Source: Pseudomonadota bacterium (GTDB taxonomy: Bacteria > Myxococcota_A > Polyangia > Polyangiales > Polyangiaceae). From it: 64,000 nt of DNA. The stretch's first letter is position 1. Every line of letters begins with the position of its first letter. Shown here in pieces: positions 7,971-17,180 of this stretch. Position numbers and translations under genes: made by a program. The DNA lies in the NCBI GenBank assembly GCA_023402175.1, contig JAEXCN010000053.1:74738-138737 (forward strand), given 5' to 3'. The notes beneath the pieces were generated by a model. It was not told the origin of the DNA. It was given only the letters and a program-made list of their open reading frames with translations, and did not search any database.

Positions 7971-9869
7971 TCAGCCGCCGCCGAGCCATTTCACGCTGGT
8001 GCGTTCCTTGTGCGGGGTCTGACTCAGCTGGAGGAGCAGCTCGCGCACCGTCTTCAGATCGACCGGCTTCTCGAGGTGAGGCTGTCCGACGGACTCGAGG
8101 AACGTCTGTGCGCGGCCGCTGAACGCGCCGCCCGTGAGGAAGACCGTACGCTTTGCGAGCTCCGGATCGTCGCGCTCGAGCAGCTCGTGCAGCTCGATTC
8201 CGGACAGCTCCGGCATCATCAGATCGCACAGCATCGCGTCGAACGTGCCGCCTGCGCGCACCAGATCGAGCGCCTCGCGCCCGTTGCGGGCGGACGAGAC
8301 GTCGAAGTCGCGAGCGAGCACGCGGGTGAGCGATCGAAGGACGAGCGGATCGTCGTCGACGACGAGGACGCGCCTTTGGGGCACTGCTGCCGAGCCTTCC
8401 GCGCCGAGCGGGTTGTCTGCCATCTCCGCTTCGAGCGTTGGGAGGATGACGCGAACGACCGTTCCGCCGCGCTGACCGGGACGGATCGAGATCTCGCCAC
8501 CGTGTGCCGTCACCGTGGCCTGAGTGATCGGGAGGCCCATCCCAGGACGTCGCGGCTTCGTCGTGAAGAACGGGTCGAAGACGTGCGGAGCGTTCGTCGG
8601 CGCGATACCACTGCCCGTGTCGCAGACTTCGAGGAGGACCGCCATTCGTCCCAGCTGGCTCGTCGCGATGCGGATCTCGTTCTGCTCGACGTCGCCTTCG
8701 GGCATCGCGTGCGCCGCGTTGACGAGCAGGTTGAGGATGACCTGCGCGAGCTTCGCTTCGCTGCCGAGGACCGGGACCACGGCCCTCAGATCCTTCACCA
8801 GCCGCGCGCGGTGACGGATCTCGGCGAACGCGATGTTGCAGCAGGCGTCGATGACTGCGTTCAGATCCACGCGTCCGCGGCGGTCGTCGGCGCAGGCGAA
8901 GACACGCAGATCGCGGACGATGTACTGCACGCGCTGCGATGCCGACAGCGCCTCTTCGAGCATCGAGCGCAGATCGGCGAAGTCCGTCTTCGCCGCCGGC
9001 GGAACGACCGGCTCGACATCGGCGGCCACGCGGACGGCCTCCTCGACGTTGGCGAGGACGACGGCGAGTGGATTGTTGATCTCGTGTGCGAGACCCGTCG
9101 CGAGCGAGCCGACGGCGGTGATCGACGCGGCGGAGGCGAGCTTCCCCTCGGTCAGCTTCTGGCGCGTCAGGTCGCGGACGAAGCAGAAGTACCCGCGCCC
9201 GCGCGCACGCGGGACGATGGAGAGCTGGACGGGCAAGATGCGCCCGTCCTTGCGGATCATCCGCACCTCGAGGTCGGTCCCCGCGGCGCTCAGCGCCTCG
9301 CTGACGCGCGCGCGATCGGCCTCGTGCACGAGCTCGATGAGCGGCGTCGCCTGGATCTCGCCGGGCGAGTAGCCGAGGATGGCCTGGAATGCAGGATTCG
9401 CAGCGATGCAGCTCGAGCTCGCGTCGAGCGTCGCGATCGCGTCGACCGCGTTGGCGAGGGCCGTCGTCAGCTCGGTGACCTCTTGATGGTGCCGCTGCCG
9501 CTCGCAGGAATACGCGATGGTGAGCGGAAGGAGCTGATACGCGCGCTCGCCTTTGACGACGTACTCCTGGGCACCGCGCTCGACGGCGCTGAGCCCGAGC
9601 TCCTCGTCGTCGTCGGCCGTGAGCACGATGACGGCGGCGCCGCTGGCGTGCGTGTGAATCGCGGTGAAGGTCGCAAGGCCACCGCTGTCGGGAAGACCGA
9701 GGTCGACGAGGACGGCATCGAACACGCCGTCGCGCAACTGCTGCTGCGCCGCGCCGAGCGACGTCACGCGAGTGAGCTCGAACTCCATCCGTGTGAAACG
9801 GGCGAGCACACGCCTGATCAGAACGGCATCGTCGTCGTTGTCTTCCACGAGCAAGACGCTCGTTCGCAT
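7971..9869 (-). CDS. Hybrid histidine kinase, REC-PAS-HisKA-HATPase-REC
   Basis: A receiver domain at the N-terminus (MRTSVLLVEDN, phospho-Asp in VLVDLGLPD) is followed by a PAS domain. Next come a HisKA dimerisation helix with the phospho-His in GLAHEINNPLA and an HATPase domain (N box NLLVNAAHAM, G boxes DTGSGIAP and GMGLPI). A second receiver ends the protein (AMLCDLMMPE). The protein is soluble, with no membrane segments. The ATG at 9869, with an AAGGGG box 5 nt upstream, fits the start of the receiver; an ATG at 9929 would add 20 residues. It lies in the minus-strand cluster after two other kinases and probably joins their phosphorelay. Confidence 0.88.
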   Translation of the reverse strand: MRTSVLLVEDNDDDAVLIRRVLARFTRMEFELTRVTSLGAAQQQLRDGVFDAVLVDLGLPDSGGLATFTAIHTHASGAAVIVLTADDDEELGLSAVERGAQEYVVKGERAYQLLPLTIAYSCERQRHHQEVTELTTALANAVDAIATLDASSSCIAANPAFQAILGYSPGEIQATPLIELVHEADRARVSEALSAAGTDLEVRMIRKDGRILPVQLSIVPRARGRGYFCFVRDLTRQKLTEGKLASAASITAVGSLATGLAHEINNPLAVVLANVEEAVRVAADVEPVVPPAAKTDFADLRSMLEEALSASQRVQYIVRDLRVFACADDRRGRVDLNAVIDACCNIAFAEIRHRARLVKDLRAVVPVLGSEAKLAQVILNLLVNAAHAMPEGDVEQNEIRIATSQLGRMAVLLEVCDTGSGIAPTNAPHVFDPFFTTKPRRPGMGLPITQATVTAHGGEISIRPGQRGGTVVRVILPTLEAEMADNPLGAEGSAAVPQRRVLVVDDDPLVLRSLTRVLARDFDVSSARNGREALDLVRAGGTFDAMLCDLMMPELSGIELHELLERDDPELAKRTVFLTGGAFSGRAQTFLESVGQPHLEKPVDLKTVRELLLQLSQTPHKERTSVKWLGGG

Positions 9870-10010
9870 CAGCACCCCTTGCTCCGAACCGGATGTCTCG
9901 GCCCAGCGTGCAGCAGCCGAATCAGTCATCCGATGTTACCAGCGGGATGTTGGTGGCTCTATTCCAATACACACGGTTCGGTCGTCGGCCCGGTGCGATA
10001 CACGATGTAT

Positions 10011-11192
10011 TCAGTTGCCCGCCAGAGTGGGGAGAGTGAACGTCACGGTCGTGCCCTTGCCCGGTGAGCTGTCGATCCGGAGCTCGCCTCCGAGCCGGCC
10101 GACGAGGCGCTTCACCTGCGCGACCCCGAGCCCGGTGCCTGCGTCGCGTGTCGTGTAAAAGGGCGTTCCGAGCTTCGCCAGCACATCGGGCGGGATGCCG
10201 GGACCGTTGTCCTGCACGCTGATCGACAAGAGCCCTGGGGCGACGGACGCACGTAGGACGACCGCTCCCTGCGCGACCTGGTGCTCCTCGAGCGCTTGCT
10301 GCGCATTGCGGACGAGGTTCACGACGATCTGGATGAGGTCCGTCGACGATGCGCGGACGCTCGGCAGCTCTGGCGGCCCCTCGTAGGATAGCTTGCTTCC
10401 AGACGACATGCTGCCGCTGCGACACATGGTGAGCGCCAGCCTCAGCACGGGCAAAGGCGCGAGCGCGGAGTTGCTCGGTGGCGCCGTGTCGTGCTTCTGG
10501 AATTGCTTCATCTGCTTCATGAGGTCGCTCATGAAGCTCGCGCACGTCGCGAGCGTGCTGGCGACCTCTGGGAGGTCCTCTGCGAGCTGTCCCAGGGCGG
10601 CACGCTCGTCGGCCGTGAGCACCGCCGTGTCTCCCTTCGACATGCGCACGAGGGTCGGCGCGACTCGCGCCAGCTCCGCGAGCTGCTCGGCGCTCATCGA
10701 TACGGCCATGACCGGCTGATTGAGATCGTGCAGCACCGCTGCCGACACCTGGCCGAGCGTGCGGAGCCGTTCGGTCTGCATCAGCCTGAGCTGCAGCGCA
10801 TTGTTCTGCTTGCCCGCGACGTACGCCTCGACGGCCCACCGGAGGATCTCGTCGAGCTCCGCGCGGTCCCACGGCTTGATCACGTAACGCGCGACGAGCC
10901 CCTCGTTCACCGCGTTCAGGATCGGCTCGAGATCGCTGTAAGCGGTCACGATCATCCGAACGGTGTCCGGTGACATCTCCTTGACCTTCCGAAGCAGCTC
11001 GTCGCCGCTCAGGCCGGTCATGCGCTGATCGGTGACGATGACCGCGACCTGCTCCTGCGCCATGAAGGCAAGCGCAGCCTCGGCCGAGCTGACGCTCTTG
11101 ACCTTGAACTGCTTGCCGAACGTGATCTCGAAGACGATCCGGTTGGGGTGCTCGTCGTCGACGTAGAGGATCAGGTGCTCGCGATAATCCAT
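10011..11192 (-). CDS. Receiver-histidine kinase, REC-HisKA-HATPase
   Basis: From the ATG at 11192 (MDYREHLILYVDDE) the product is 393 residues. An N-terminal receiver has its phospho-Asp in VIVTDQRMTG. A long helix leads to a HisKA-like segment (AAVLHDLNQPVMAV) with an unusually long connection, then an HATPase domain (NLVRNAQQALEE, DNGPGIPPD, GTGLGVAQVK). There are no membrane segments, so it takes its signal from another protein's phosphotransfer or from the cytoplasm. It begins 67 bp after the 1004-residue kinase and 81 bp separate it from the next gene. The same receiver-first layout is used by its neighbour. Confidence 0.87.
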   Translation of the reverse strand: MDYREHLILYVDDEHPNRIVFEITFGKQFKVKSVSSAEAALAFMAQEQVAVIVTDQRMTGLSGDELLRKVKEMSPDTVRMIVTAYSDLEPILNAVNEGLVARYVIKPWDRAELDEILRWAVEAYVAGKQNNALQLRLMQTERLRTLGQVSAAVLHDLNQPVMAVSMSAEQLAELARVAPTLVRMSKGDTAVLTADERAALGQLAEDLPEVASTLATCASFMSDLMKQMKQFQKHDTAPPSNSALAPLPVLRLALTMCRSGSMSSGSKLSYEGPPELPSVRASSTDLIQIVVNLVRNAQQALEEHQVAQGAVVLRASVAPGLLSISVQDNGPGIPPDVLAKLGTPFYTTRDAGTGLGVAQVKRLVGRLGGELRIDSSPGKGTTVTFTLPTLAGN

Positions 11193-11259
11193 GGAGGATG
11201 CAAGAACAGCGGATTCTAACGGCTTCCCTGATTCATCCGTGCGAATTCCTCGCTCTAGC

Positions 11260-14200
11260 TCAACACTCACCGGGAAGCTCGAGGCGGAAGACGGAGCGAC
11301 CGCCTGAGCGGCGGACGTCGAGCGTGCCGCCATGACGCAGCACGATATCGCGTGCAGTGGACAATCCGAGGCCGGTCCCGCCGCCTGCGGGTTTCGTGGT
11401 GAAGAATGGCTCGAAGATGCGCTCGCGCAACTCTTCTGGAACGCCAGGCCCGCTATCGGTGAGCTCGACGACGATCCGTGAGCCGTCGATGTTAGTGCTG
11501 AGCTCGATCCATCCGCCTTTGCCTGCGGCGTGCGCGCCATTCTCGAGCAAGTTCGTTAGCACCTGCGCAAGAAGCGGCTCGGCGCAGCGAACCGTGCCCG
11601 TGTAGTCGAGCCGTTCGCGAAGCTCGACGCCCTCGAGCGCGCGACGGATTGTGCTCTTCACGCGGCGGAGCAGTGTCTCGATCGCGACCGCGTCCCGCTT
11701 CAGCTCGACGCCGCGCTTGAACCCGAGGAGCTCTCGCGAGAGCGAAGCGACTTGGCGACTGCAGTGCTCGATGACGTCGAGCAGCTGCGCAGCCGGCGTC
11801 TCGGGTGCGATCGCTTCGGGCGGCAGCAGCTCGCGCAGCGGACCAACGGCGTTGATGATCCCGTTCGCCGGATTGCGGATCTCGTGAGCGAGACCGGTCG
11901 ACAGCGTCCCGAGCGCTGCGAGCTTCTCCGTCTCGAGGAGCTGGAGGGCGAGCGCTCGAAGCGCGAGTTGCGAACGAACGCGCGCTCGCAGCTCCGCCGG
12001 CTCGAACGGTTTGTGGATGTAGTCGACGGCGCCGGCATCGAAGCCCGCGAGCTTGTCGGATGCGCCGCCGAACGTCGTGAGCACCAGGACGGGCGCGACG
12101 CGGTTCGCTTGCAGCGCGCGGAAACGCCGCGTGAGCTCGAATCCGTCGATGCCGGGCATCGCGACGTCCGTGACGAGCAAGTCGGGCGCGTGCACCATTG
12201 CGAGCTCGATCGCCGTGAGCCCGTCGGGCGCGGTGAGCACTCTGTATTCGGTCGCGAGCAGCCTCGCGGTTCGATCGCGGAGATCGGGATCGTCCTCGGC
12301 AAGGAGGATGGTCGCGCGCGGCGTGCCCGATGGCTCGTAGACCGAAGGGAGCACGGCCTCGGTTGCACTCGCTCCGTAGTCCGTCGGTCGCAGCGCCGCC
12401 GACGCGGCGACGATCGTGGTGCTCTCGCCGTTCGTGCTCGCGAGCGGGAGCTCGACGCGGAAGACCGCGCCTCCACCATCCGCACCGGTCACCGTGACCG
12501 TACCGCCGTGGGCTTCGGCGAGCTCCTTGACGAGGGATAGCCCGAGACCGCTGCCGCTGATGGCGCCCGCTCTCGCATGTGCTCCTCGCTCGAAGCGCTG
12601 GAAGAGGCGCTGCCGAAGCTCGGGATCGATCCCCGGCCCGTTGTCACGGACCTCGACGATCGCCCGACCTTCTCGCGACGCGGCGGCGACGTGGATTGCG
12701 CCGCCCTTGGGTGTGAACTTGATCGCGTTCGAGACGAGGTTGGCGAGGATGCGGTCGATGGCGTTCGGATCCGCTCGGACGACGAGCTCTTTCTCGATCT
12801 CGTGCTCGAGCGTGAGGCCGGCGACGCGGGCCGCGGGCTTCCACGCCTCGGCGACGGAGCCGACGAGCGCGCCGAGATCGCAGAGCGCCGTCCAGACCCG
12901 AACGTCGCGCTCACGCCCCTCTGCGAGGATGAGGAGCTCGTCGACCATGCGCAGGACTCGCCGGGCGCCGTGCTCGATCGCGTCGAGCGTGCGCGCGGCT
13001 TCCGGTCCGAGCGAGCCGCTCGTTCGTGCCTCGCCGACGCTGAGGAGGACGAGCGAGAGCGGCGAGCGGAGATCGTGGTTGATGTTGGCGAAGATGCGGT
13101 CGCGGGCTTCTTTGGCCGCTTCGAGATCGCGGACGGTCCCGGCGAGATCGTCGCGCGCCTCGCTCAGCTCCGCGGTGCGCTCGGCGACGCGGCGCTCGAG
13201 GCCCCGGCGGTACTCCTCGACGACGAGGTAGCTGATGGCGTTGTCGACGGCCATCGCGATCGAGGGCACGATGAATTCGAGGAGCGCCTCGCGCTCGGCG
13301 ACGGTCGCCGAAGCGTGCGCGATGGCCGTGAGCTTCCCGGTCGGATGTCCGCCGCGGCCTTCGAGCACGCGTTCGAGGCGCGCGGCGCCGCCGCTGCCAC
13401 GCTCGATCGAGCGTGCGACCTTCACGCCGTCCACCTCGGCGTCGAGCGAGACGTGGACGGCGGCGAATCCGGCCTCGTCGACGAGCGCGTTCGCGATCGC
13501 CTCGAGCGTGAGATCGAGATCGAGGTTCTTCTGGATCAGCGCGTTGACGGTGTGGGCCGTCCGCAACTGCGCCGCCTGCGCCTCGAGCTTGTCGCGAGCA
13601 GCGTCGAGCTCCTCGTACCGGACCTGAAGCGTCGCGTGCGCGTCGTCGAGCTCGCGCGCCGCAGCCGCAGGCGCCGTTAACCACCGCACTACTCGGCGGA
13701 TCGGGCTAACGCGACCGCTTCCATGGGGCAGTTGCACGTCGAAGCGCATCCCGCGTTCGATCGGGGTCAACTCGACGGCGGCTGCTTCTTTCCCCACCAA
13801 GCGCGGCACGGCTTGAAACCCGCCCTTGGTGAAAAGGAAGAACGTTGGACATGGCTCATACCCATCGTCGAGGCGCACGTCCAACTGCAGGCGTTCTGGG
13901 CCGAGCTCGAGATAGGTCGTCCGCATGCAGCTGAACATTTGGTCGCCGCCGCGCCCACGCGTCTTCTTCTCCGAGTCAGCAAGCCACTCGTAGAACTGCT
14001 TCGGAGTGAAGAGCGTTCGGACGATGAGTCGTGTGTGACGGAAGATAGGAGAGTCGATCCACGACCCTCCCATCTTTATGATTTCCTCTTCCGTCCAGAT
14101 GTTCCGGACGTTCTCCATCACACGGCAGTAGGCCGACCAATCGATGCGCTCGTGCTTGTTCTGGAGATGCGTCAGCGAGTAGTCGACGCCCGCGCTCAGC

Positions 14201-14274
14201 ACGCTGGGGGCGAGCCCTCGCTTTTGGAGCTCCCGAAAGGGCATCTCCAGCACGCGGCACGAGACTTCTCTCAT
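11260..14274 (-). CDS. Double histidine kinase: sensor domain-HisKA-HATPase-REC-HisKA-HATPase
   Basis: This 1004-residue cytoplasmic protein contains two complete transmitter modules. Residues about 1-190 form an uncharacterised N-terminal domain (ERIDWSAYCRVMENVRNIW is typical of it). A coiled coil and a GAF-like region (about 215-350) follow. The first transmitter has phospho-His in INHDLRSPLS near 400 and an HATPase. A receiver has its Asp in LLVTDVAMPG near 700. The second transmitter has phospho-His in GLAHEIRNPAN near 798 and a C-terminal HATPase. An AGGAG box overlaps the stop of the upstream ketoacyl synthase gene, only 6 bp away, so translation is probably coupled. The N-terminal domain is the likely ligand sensor. 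Confidence 0.88.
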   Translation of the reverse strand: MREVSCRVLEMPFRELQKRGLAPSVLSAGVDYSLTHLQNKHERIDWSAYCRVMENVRNIWTEEEIIKMGGSWIDSPIFRHTRLIVRTLFTPKQFYEWLADSEKKTRGRGGDQMFSCMRTTYLELGPERLQLDVRLDDGYEPCPTFFLFTKGGFQAVPRLVGKEAAAVELTPIERGMRFDVQLPHGSGRVSPIRRVVRWLTAPAAAARELDDAHATLQVRYEELDAARDKLEAQAAQLRTAHTVNALIQKNLDLDLTLEAIANALVDEAGFAAVHVSLDAEVDGVKVARSIERGSGGAARLERVLEGRGGHPTGKLTAIAHASATVAEREALLEFIVPSIAMAVDNAISYLVVEEYRRGLERRVAERTAELSEARDDLAGTVRDLEAAKEARDRIFANINHDLRSPLSLVLLSVGEARTSGSLGPEAARTLDAIEHGARRVLRMVDELLILAEGRERDVRVWTALCDLGALVGSVAEAWKPAARVAGLTLEHEIEKELVVRADPNAIDRILANLVSNAIKFTPKGGAIHVAAASREGRAIVEVRDNGPGIDPELRQRLFQRFERGAHARAGAISGSGLGLSLVKELAEAHGGTVTVTGADGGGAVFRVELPLASTNGESTTIVAASAALRPTDYGASATEAVLPSVYEPSGTPRATILLAEDDPDLRDRTARLLATEYRVLTAPDGLTAIELAMVHAPDLLVTDVAMPGIDGFELTRRFRALQANRVAPVLVLTTFGGASDKLAGFDAGAVDYIHKPFEPAELRARVRSQLALRALALQLLETEKLAALGTLSTGLAHEIRNPANGIINAVGPLRELLPPEAIAPETPAAQLLDVIEHCSRQVASLSRELLGFKRGVELKRDAVAIETLLRRVKSTIRRALEGVELRERLDYTGTVRCAEPLLAQVLTNLLENGAHAAGKGGWIELSTNIDGSRIVVELTDSGPGVPEELRERIFEPFFTTKPAGGGTGLGLSTARDIVLRHGGTLDVRRSGGRSVFRLELPGEC

Positions 14275-14280
14275 CAGCTC

Positions 14281-15357
14281 CTAGGTTCCCCAGCGCAAAG
14301 CCATTCCAGACCACGTCATCCCGGTGCCGCCCTGGAAGCACGCAACGACGTCGCCCGGACGAAGCAGTCCCTCACGTTCGCCCATGGCGAGCTGGAAGGG
14401 GAGATTCACCGAGCTAATCGCCGCGGTGATGTGAAAGTGATCGACTCCCTTCGCGTGGGAGAGGCCCGCGGCAGCCATCGTCACCGGATGGAGCCATTTG
14501 AACCCCTGGTGTGACGCGTAGAAGTTTACGTCTGCCGCGCCGAGCCCCGAATCGCTGAGGGCGCGGTCAACCGCTTCCTTCGCGCGATGAGGGAGCGTGA
14601 CGACCCACTCGAGATTCGACCGCGGATCCTCGGAGTAGATCTCGCATCGAGCGTCCTGCCAGCGTCCGCCTGGAACGCCGCAGACGAGGGTGCCCCACAT
14701 CTTCCCGTTCGTCTGATGCGAGTAGCCCAGGAGCCCACGACCCTCGGACACCGGCCCGACGATGACCGCGGAACCAGCATCACCGTTCCATGAGTCGATG
14801 ACCTCCCCGGATTCAGGAAAGCGCGTCAGTGCCGAGGACTGCGTGAGAAGAGCGTAGCGAGCTCGTCCCGTTGCAATCAGTCCCTGCGCTAGCACAAGTT
14901 GATTCATGAACGAATTGCAGGCGGCATCCACCATCACTGCCTGTGTTCGTTCTTTTAAACCGAGATTGCCGTGAACGACTGCCGCAGAGGGGACGTTTAT
15001 ATAGTCGGGACAAATCTGGTGGCTGAGGACAACGTCGATCTCCTCCAAAGGGACGCCCGAGCGCGCGATTGCTTCTCGCGCGGCGATTGTCTCCATGTCC
15101 GACGCCTTCATGTCGTCAGCGATCACGCGTCGCTCGCGTGCACCTTGGAATGGATCATCGATGAGGGCCGCGACGGCTTCGAGGGTCATGCGCCCGACTT
15201 CCGAGCGATCCTTCTCGAGCTCGTCGCGCATGCGCTGAAAGCGCCGCGCAGCACGGTCCTTCCATCGGGCAACGACGTGATCGGGCCAATACTCGTTCTT
15301 CCGGACCGTCGGCGGCAGGTAAAGGCCGACACCCAAGATTCCAATAGACTTGTTCAT
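14281..15357 (-). CDS. 3-oxoacyl-ACP synthase III-like enzyme (FabH family)
   Basis: The 358 residues have the thiolase fold of ketoacyl synthase III, with the nucleophilic Cys in VDAACNSFMN, a His in ASHQGF, and the C-terminal GGTGMTWS loop. The position where FabH has its third catalytic residue, Asn, appears to hold Ala (ITAAISSVNLP). It could condense acyl-CoA or acyl-ACP units, or transfer an acyl group, but is unlikely to be the housekeeping FabH. No acyl carrier protein or fab gene is adjacent. It sits 21 bp after the ThDP enzyme and 6 bp before a sensor kinase, with its own AGAGGTG box. A link to signal synthesis is inference. Confidence 0.85.
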   Translation of the reverse strand: MNKSIGILGVGLYLPPTVRKNEYWPDHVVARWKDRAARRFQRMRDELEKDRSEVGRMTLEAVAALIDDPFQGARERRVIADDMKASDMETIAAREAIARSGVPLEEIDVVLSHQICPDYINVPSAAVVHGNLGLKERTQAVMVDAACNSFMNQLVLAQGLIATGRARYALLTQSSALTRFPESGEVIDSWNGDAGSAVIVGPVSEGRGLLGYSHQTNGKMWGTLVCGVPGGRWQDARCEIYSEDPRSNLEWVVTLPHRAKEAVDRALSDSGLGAADVNFYASHQGFKWLHPVTMAAAGLSHAKGVDHFHITAAISSVNLPFQLAMGEREGLLRPGDVVACFQGGTGMTWSGMALRWGT

Positions 15358-15378
15358 GTTGCACCTCTGTCCGGAAGG

Positions 15379-17163
15379 TCAGCGCGAGCCCTTCGACTGC
15401 GCCATGTTCTTCAGGAACTCGAGACGCGAGGGCGAGAGATGGACAGTGCGATCGATCCGAATGTCGAGGACGAGCGGACGGTCACCTGCCAGCGAGAGGA
15501 GGTCGAGCTCCTGGATCTGACCTGGATGTTCGATGACGACGGAGCGCGCGCCGACACCTTCGGCCAGGTTCGGGATGTTCATCGGCATGGCGAACGTCGG
15601 CGTACGGCCGTAGACGGCCTTGTTTCCGATCTCGACCATCCCGTAACGCTCGTCGTTCAGCACGGCGATGATCATCGGGATGCGTTCCTGCGCGGCGGTG
15701 GCCACGTCGCCAAGCCCCATCGAGAAACATCCGTCTCCGCAGATCGCAACCACGGGCGCATCCGGCCGGGCGACGGCCATACCAACGGCCGACCCGATGC
15801 CAGACCCCATCGAGCCGAGGCTCAGCGTGATCATGAAGCCGCGCGGGGAACGAATGTCGAGATGGTGGAGCGCGAAGAACATGTGCGCGCCGATATCCGA
15901 CGTGAACACGGCGTTGTCGGGCAGACTCCGTTGGAGCTCCCAGATCGCGCGCTGCGGCGCGATCTTGCCCTCGTCTCCCACGAGGAACGAATCGCCGGTG
16001 TTCTTTCTCACGACGCCATGGACGGCAGGAATCCGTCGCGGGCGGCCGTCGAGAGCCTGCAGCAGTTTGGGGATGGCAGCCTCGACGGTATCGACGATGC
16101 CGAGCGTGACCGGGTAATTGCGGCCGATGCGCTGCGATTCGACGTCGAGCTGGATGAAGTGATCCGTCGCAGCGAGCTTCTGACTCCAGCTGTCCGATGC
16201 GTGCTCACCTAGGCTCGTTCCGATCGCGAACAGGACGTCGACGCCTTTTTCGAGGTAGTCCGAAGCGGAAGAGTGACCGCCCCATCCGAAGACACCGAGA
16301 CTGAGCGGGTGGTTCTCCGCAAGAACGCCCTTCGCCTTCGGCGTCGTCATGACGGGAATCTGCAGTCGTTCGGCGAGCTCCCGGACGAGCCGCGGGCCCT
16401 GACCCCATCGCGCACCTGATCCAACGAGGAGCACGCCTCGCTTCGCTCCGTAGAGCGCATCCGCTGCCGACTCGATCGTCGCCGACGGCGGGGCGAAGGA
16501 GAGGGTCGACCCTACTTCGACGACGGGATGAGAGACACGGGCGGTCGCGACATCCATCGGAAGCGTGATGACTGCGGGGCCACGGCGACCGCTGTTTGCG
16601 GTCGCGATCGCACGCTTGAGAAGAGCGGGGGCCGTGCTCGGATCGACCGCCTCTGCAGCGAACTTCGAAATCGACTTCACCATGTGGATGATGTCGAGCC
16701 CGTGCGCTGTACCGTCCTGTGCAGCGCCCTTCGCATATCGGTCACGCGGCACTTCGCCGGCGATGACGAGGATCGGCAAGCCCTCGCAGTGCGCATTGGC
16801 GATCCCTGTCATCGCGTTGAGGATCCCGGGACCAGACGTCACCACGACAACGGCGAGCTTGCCGGTCGCTTGCGCGTAGCCAGCGGCGGCAAACAGCGCG
16901 CCGGCCTCGTGGCGCGTCGTGATCGTACGGATCTCGGGGCGATCGATCAGGGCGTCGTGGATCGGCGCAATCGGGCCTCCGGGCAGCCCGAAGATTACTT
17001 CCACCCCGGCGTCGGCCAGGATCTCGACCAGGGTGTCGGCGGTCCGCGTTGCGGGCTTCGCGCGCCGCTTGACGATCATCGAGTGCTGCGATGATTCGTC
17101 GGCGAGCTCGGACGGGGCCAGTGATTCGTTGGACTCGTCCAGGTTCGGTGCTGCGTAGCCCAT
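15379..17163 (-). CDS. Thiamine-diphosphate-dependent acetolactate-synthase-like enzyme
   Basis: From the ATG at 17163 the product has 594 residues. After a roughly 45-residue charged extension come the three domains of the acetolactate synthase family: the pyrimidine-binding domain with the activating Glu in TTRHEAGALFAA, a central domain, and the diphosphate-binding domain with GDGCFSMGLGDVATAA and the later Asn of VLNDE. It should form or cleave a C-C bond next to a carbonyl, giving acetolactate or an acyloin. No small regulatory subunit (ilvN) or other branched-chain gene is adjacent, so a specialised role is more likely than isoleucine/valine synthesis. A GAGG box lies 6 bp before the start; the HTH-REC gene ends 17 bp upstream. 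Confidence 0.88.
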   Translation of the reverse strand: MGYAAPNLDESNESLAPSELADESSQHSMIVKRRAKPATRTADTLVEILADAGVEVIFGLPGGPIAPIHDALIDRPEIRTITTRHEAGALFAAAGYAQATGKLAVVVVTSGPGILNAMTGIANAHCEGLPILVIAGEVPRDRYAKGAAQDGTAHGLDIIHMVKSISKFAAEAVDPSTAPALLKRAIATANSGRRGPAVITLPMDVATARVSHPVVEVGSTLSFAPPSATIESAADALYGAKRGVLLVGSGARWGQGPRLVRELAERLQIPVMTTPKAKGVLAENHPLSLGVFGWGGHSSASDYLEKGVDVLFAIGTSLGEHASDSWSQKLAATDHFIQLDVESQRIGRNYPVTLGIVDTVEAAIPKLLQALDGRPRRIPAVHGVVRKNTGDSFLVGDEGKIAPQRAIWELQRSLPDNAVFTSDIGAHMFFALHHLDIRSPRGFMITLSLGSMGSGIGSAVGMAVARPDAPVVAICGDGCFSMGLGDVATAAQERIPMIIAVLNDERYGMVEIGNKAVYGRTPTFAMPMNIPNLAEGVGARSVVIEHPGQIQELDLLSLAGDRPLVLDIRIDRTVHLSPSRLEFLKNMAQSKGSR

Positions 17164-17180
17164 TCGTACCTCGTTCTTGG

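Noticed and set aside
7212..10067. A 951-codon open frame on the plus strand
   Set aside because: It runs antisense to the protease lipoprotein and hybrid kinase genes, which have clear domains. It is rich in Arg, Glu and Asp and is a by-product of high GC.
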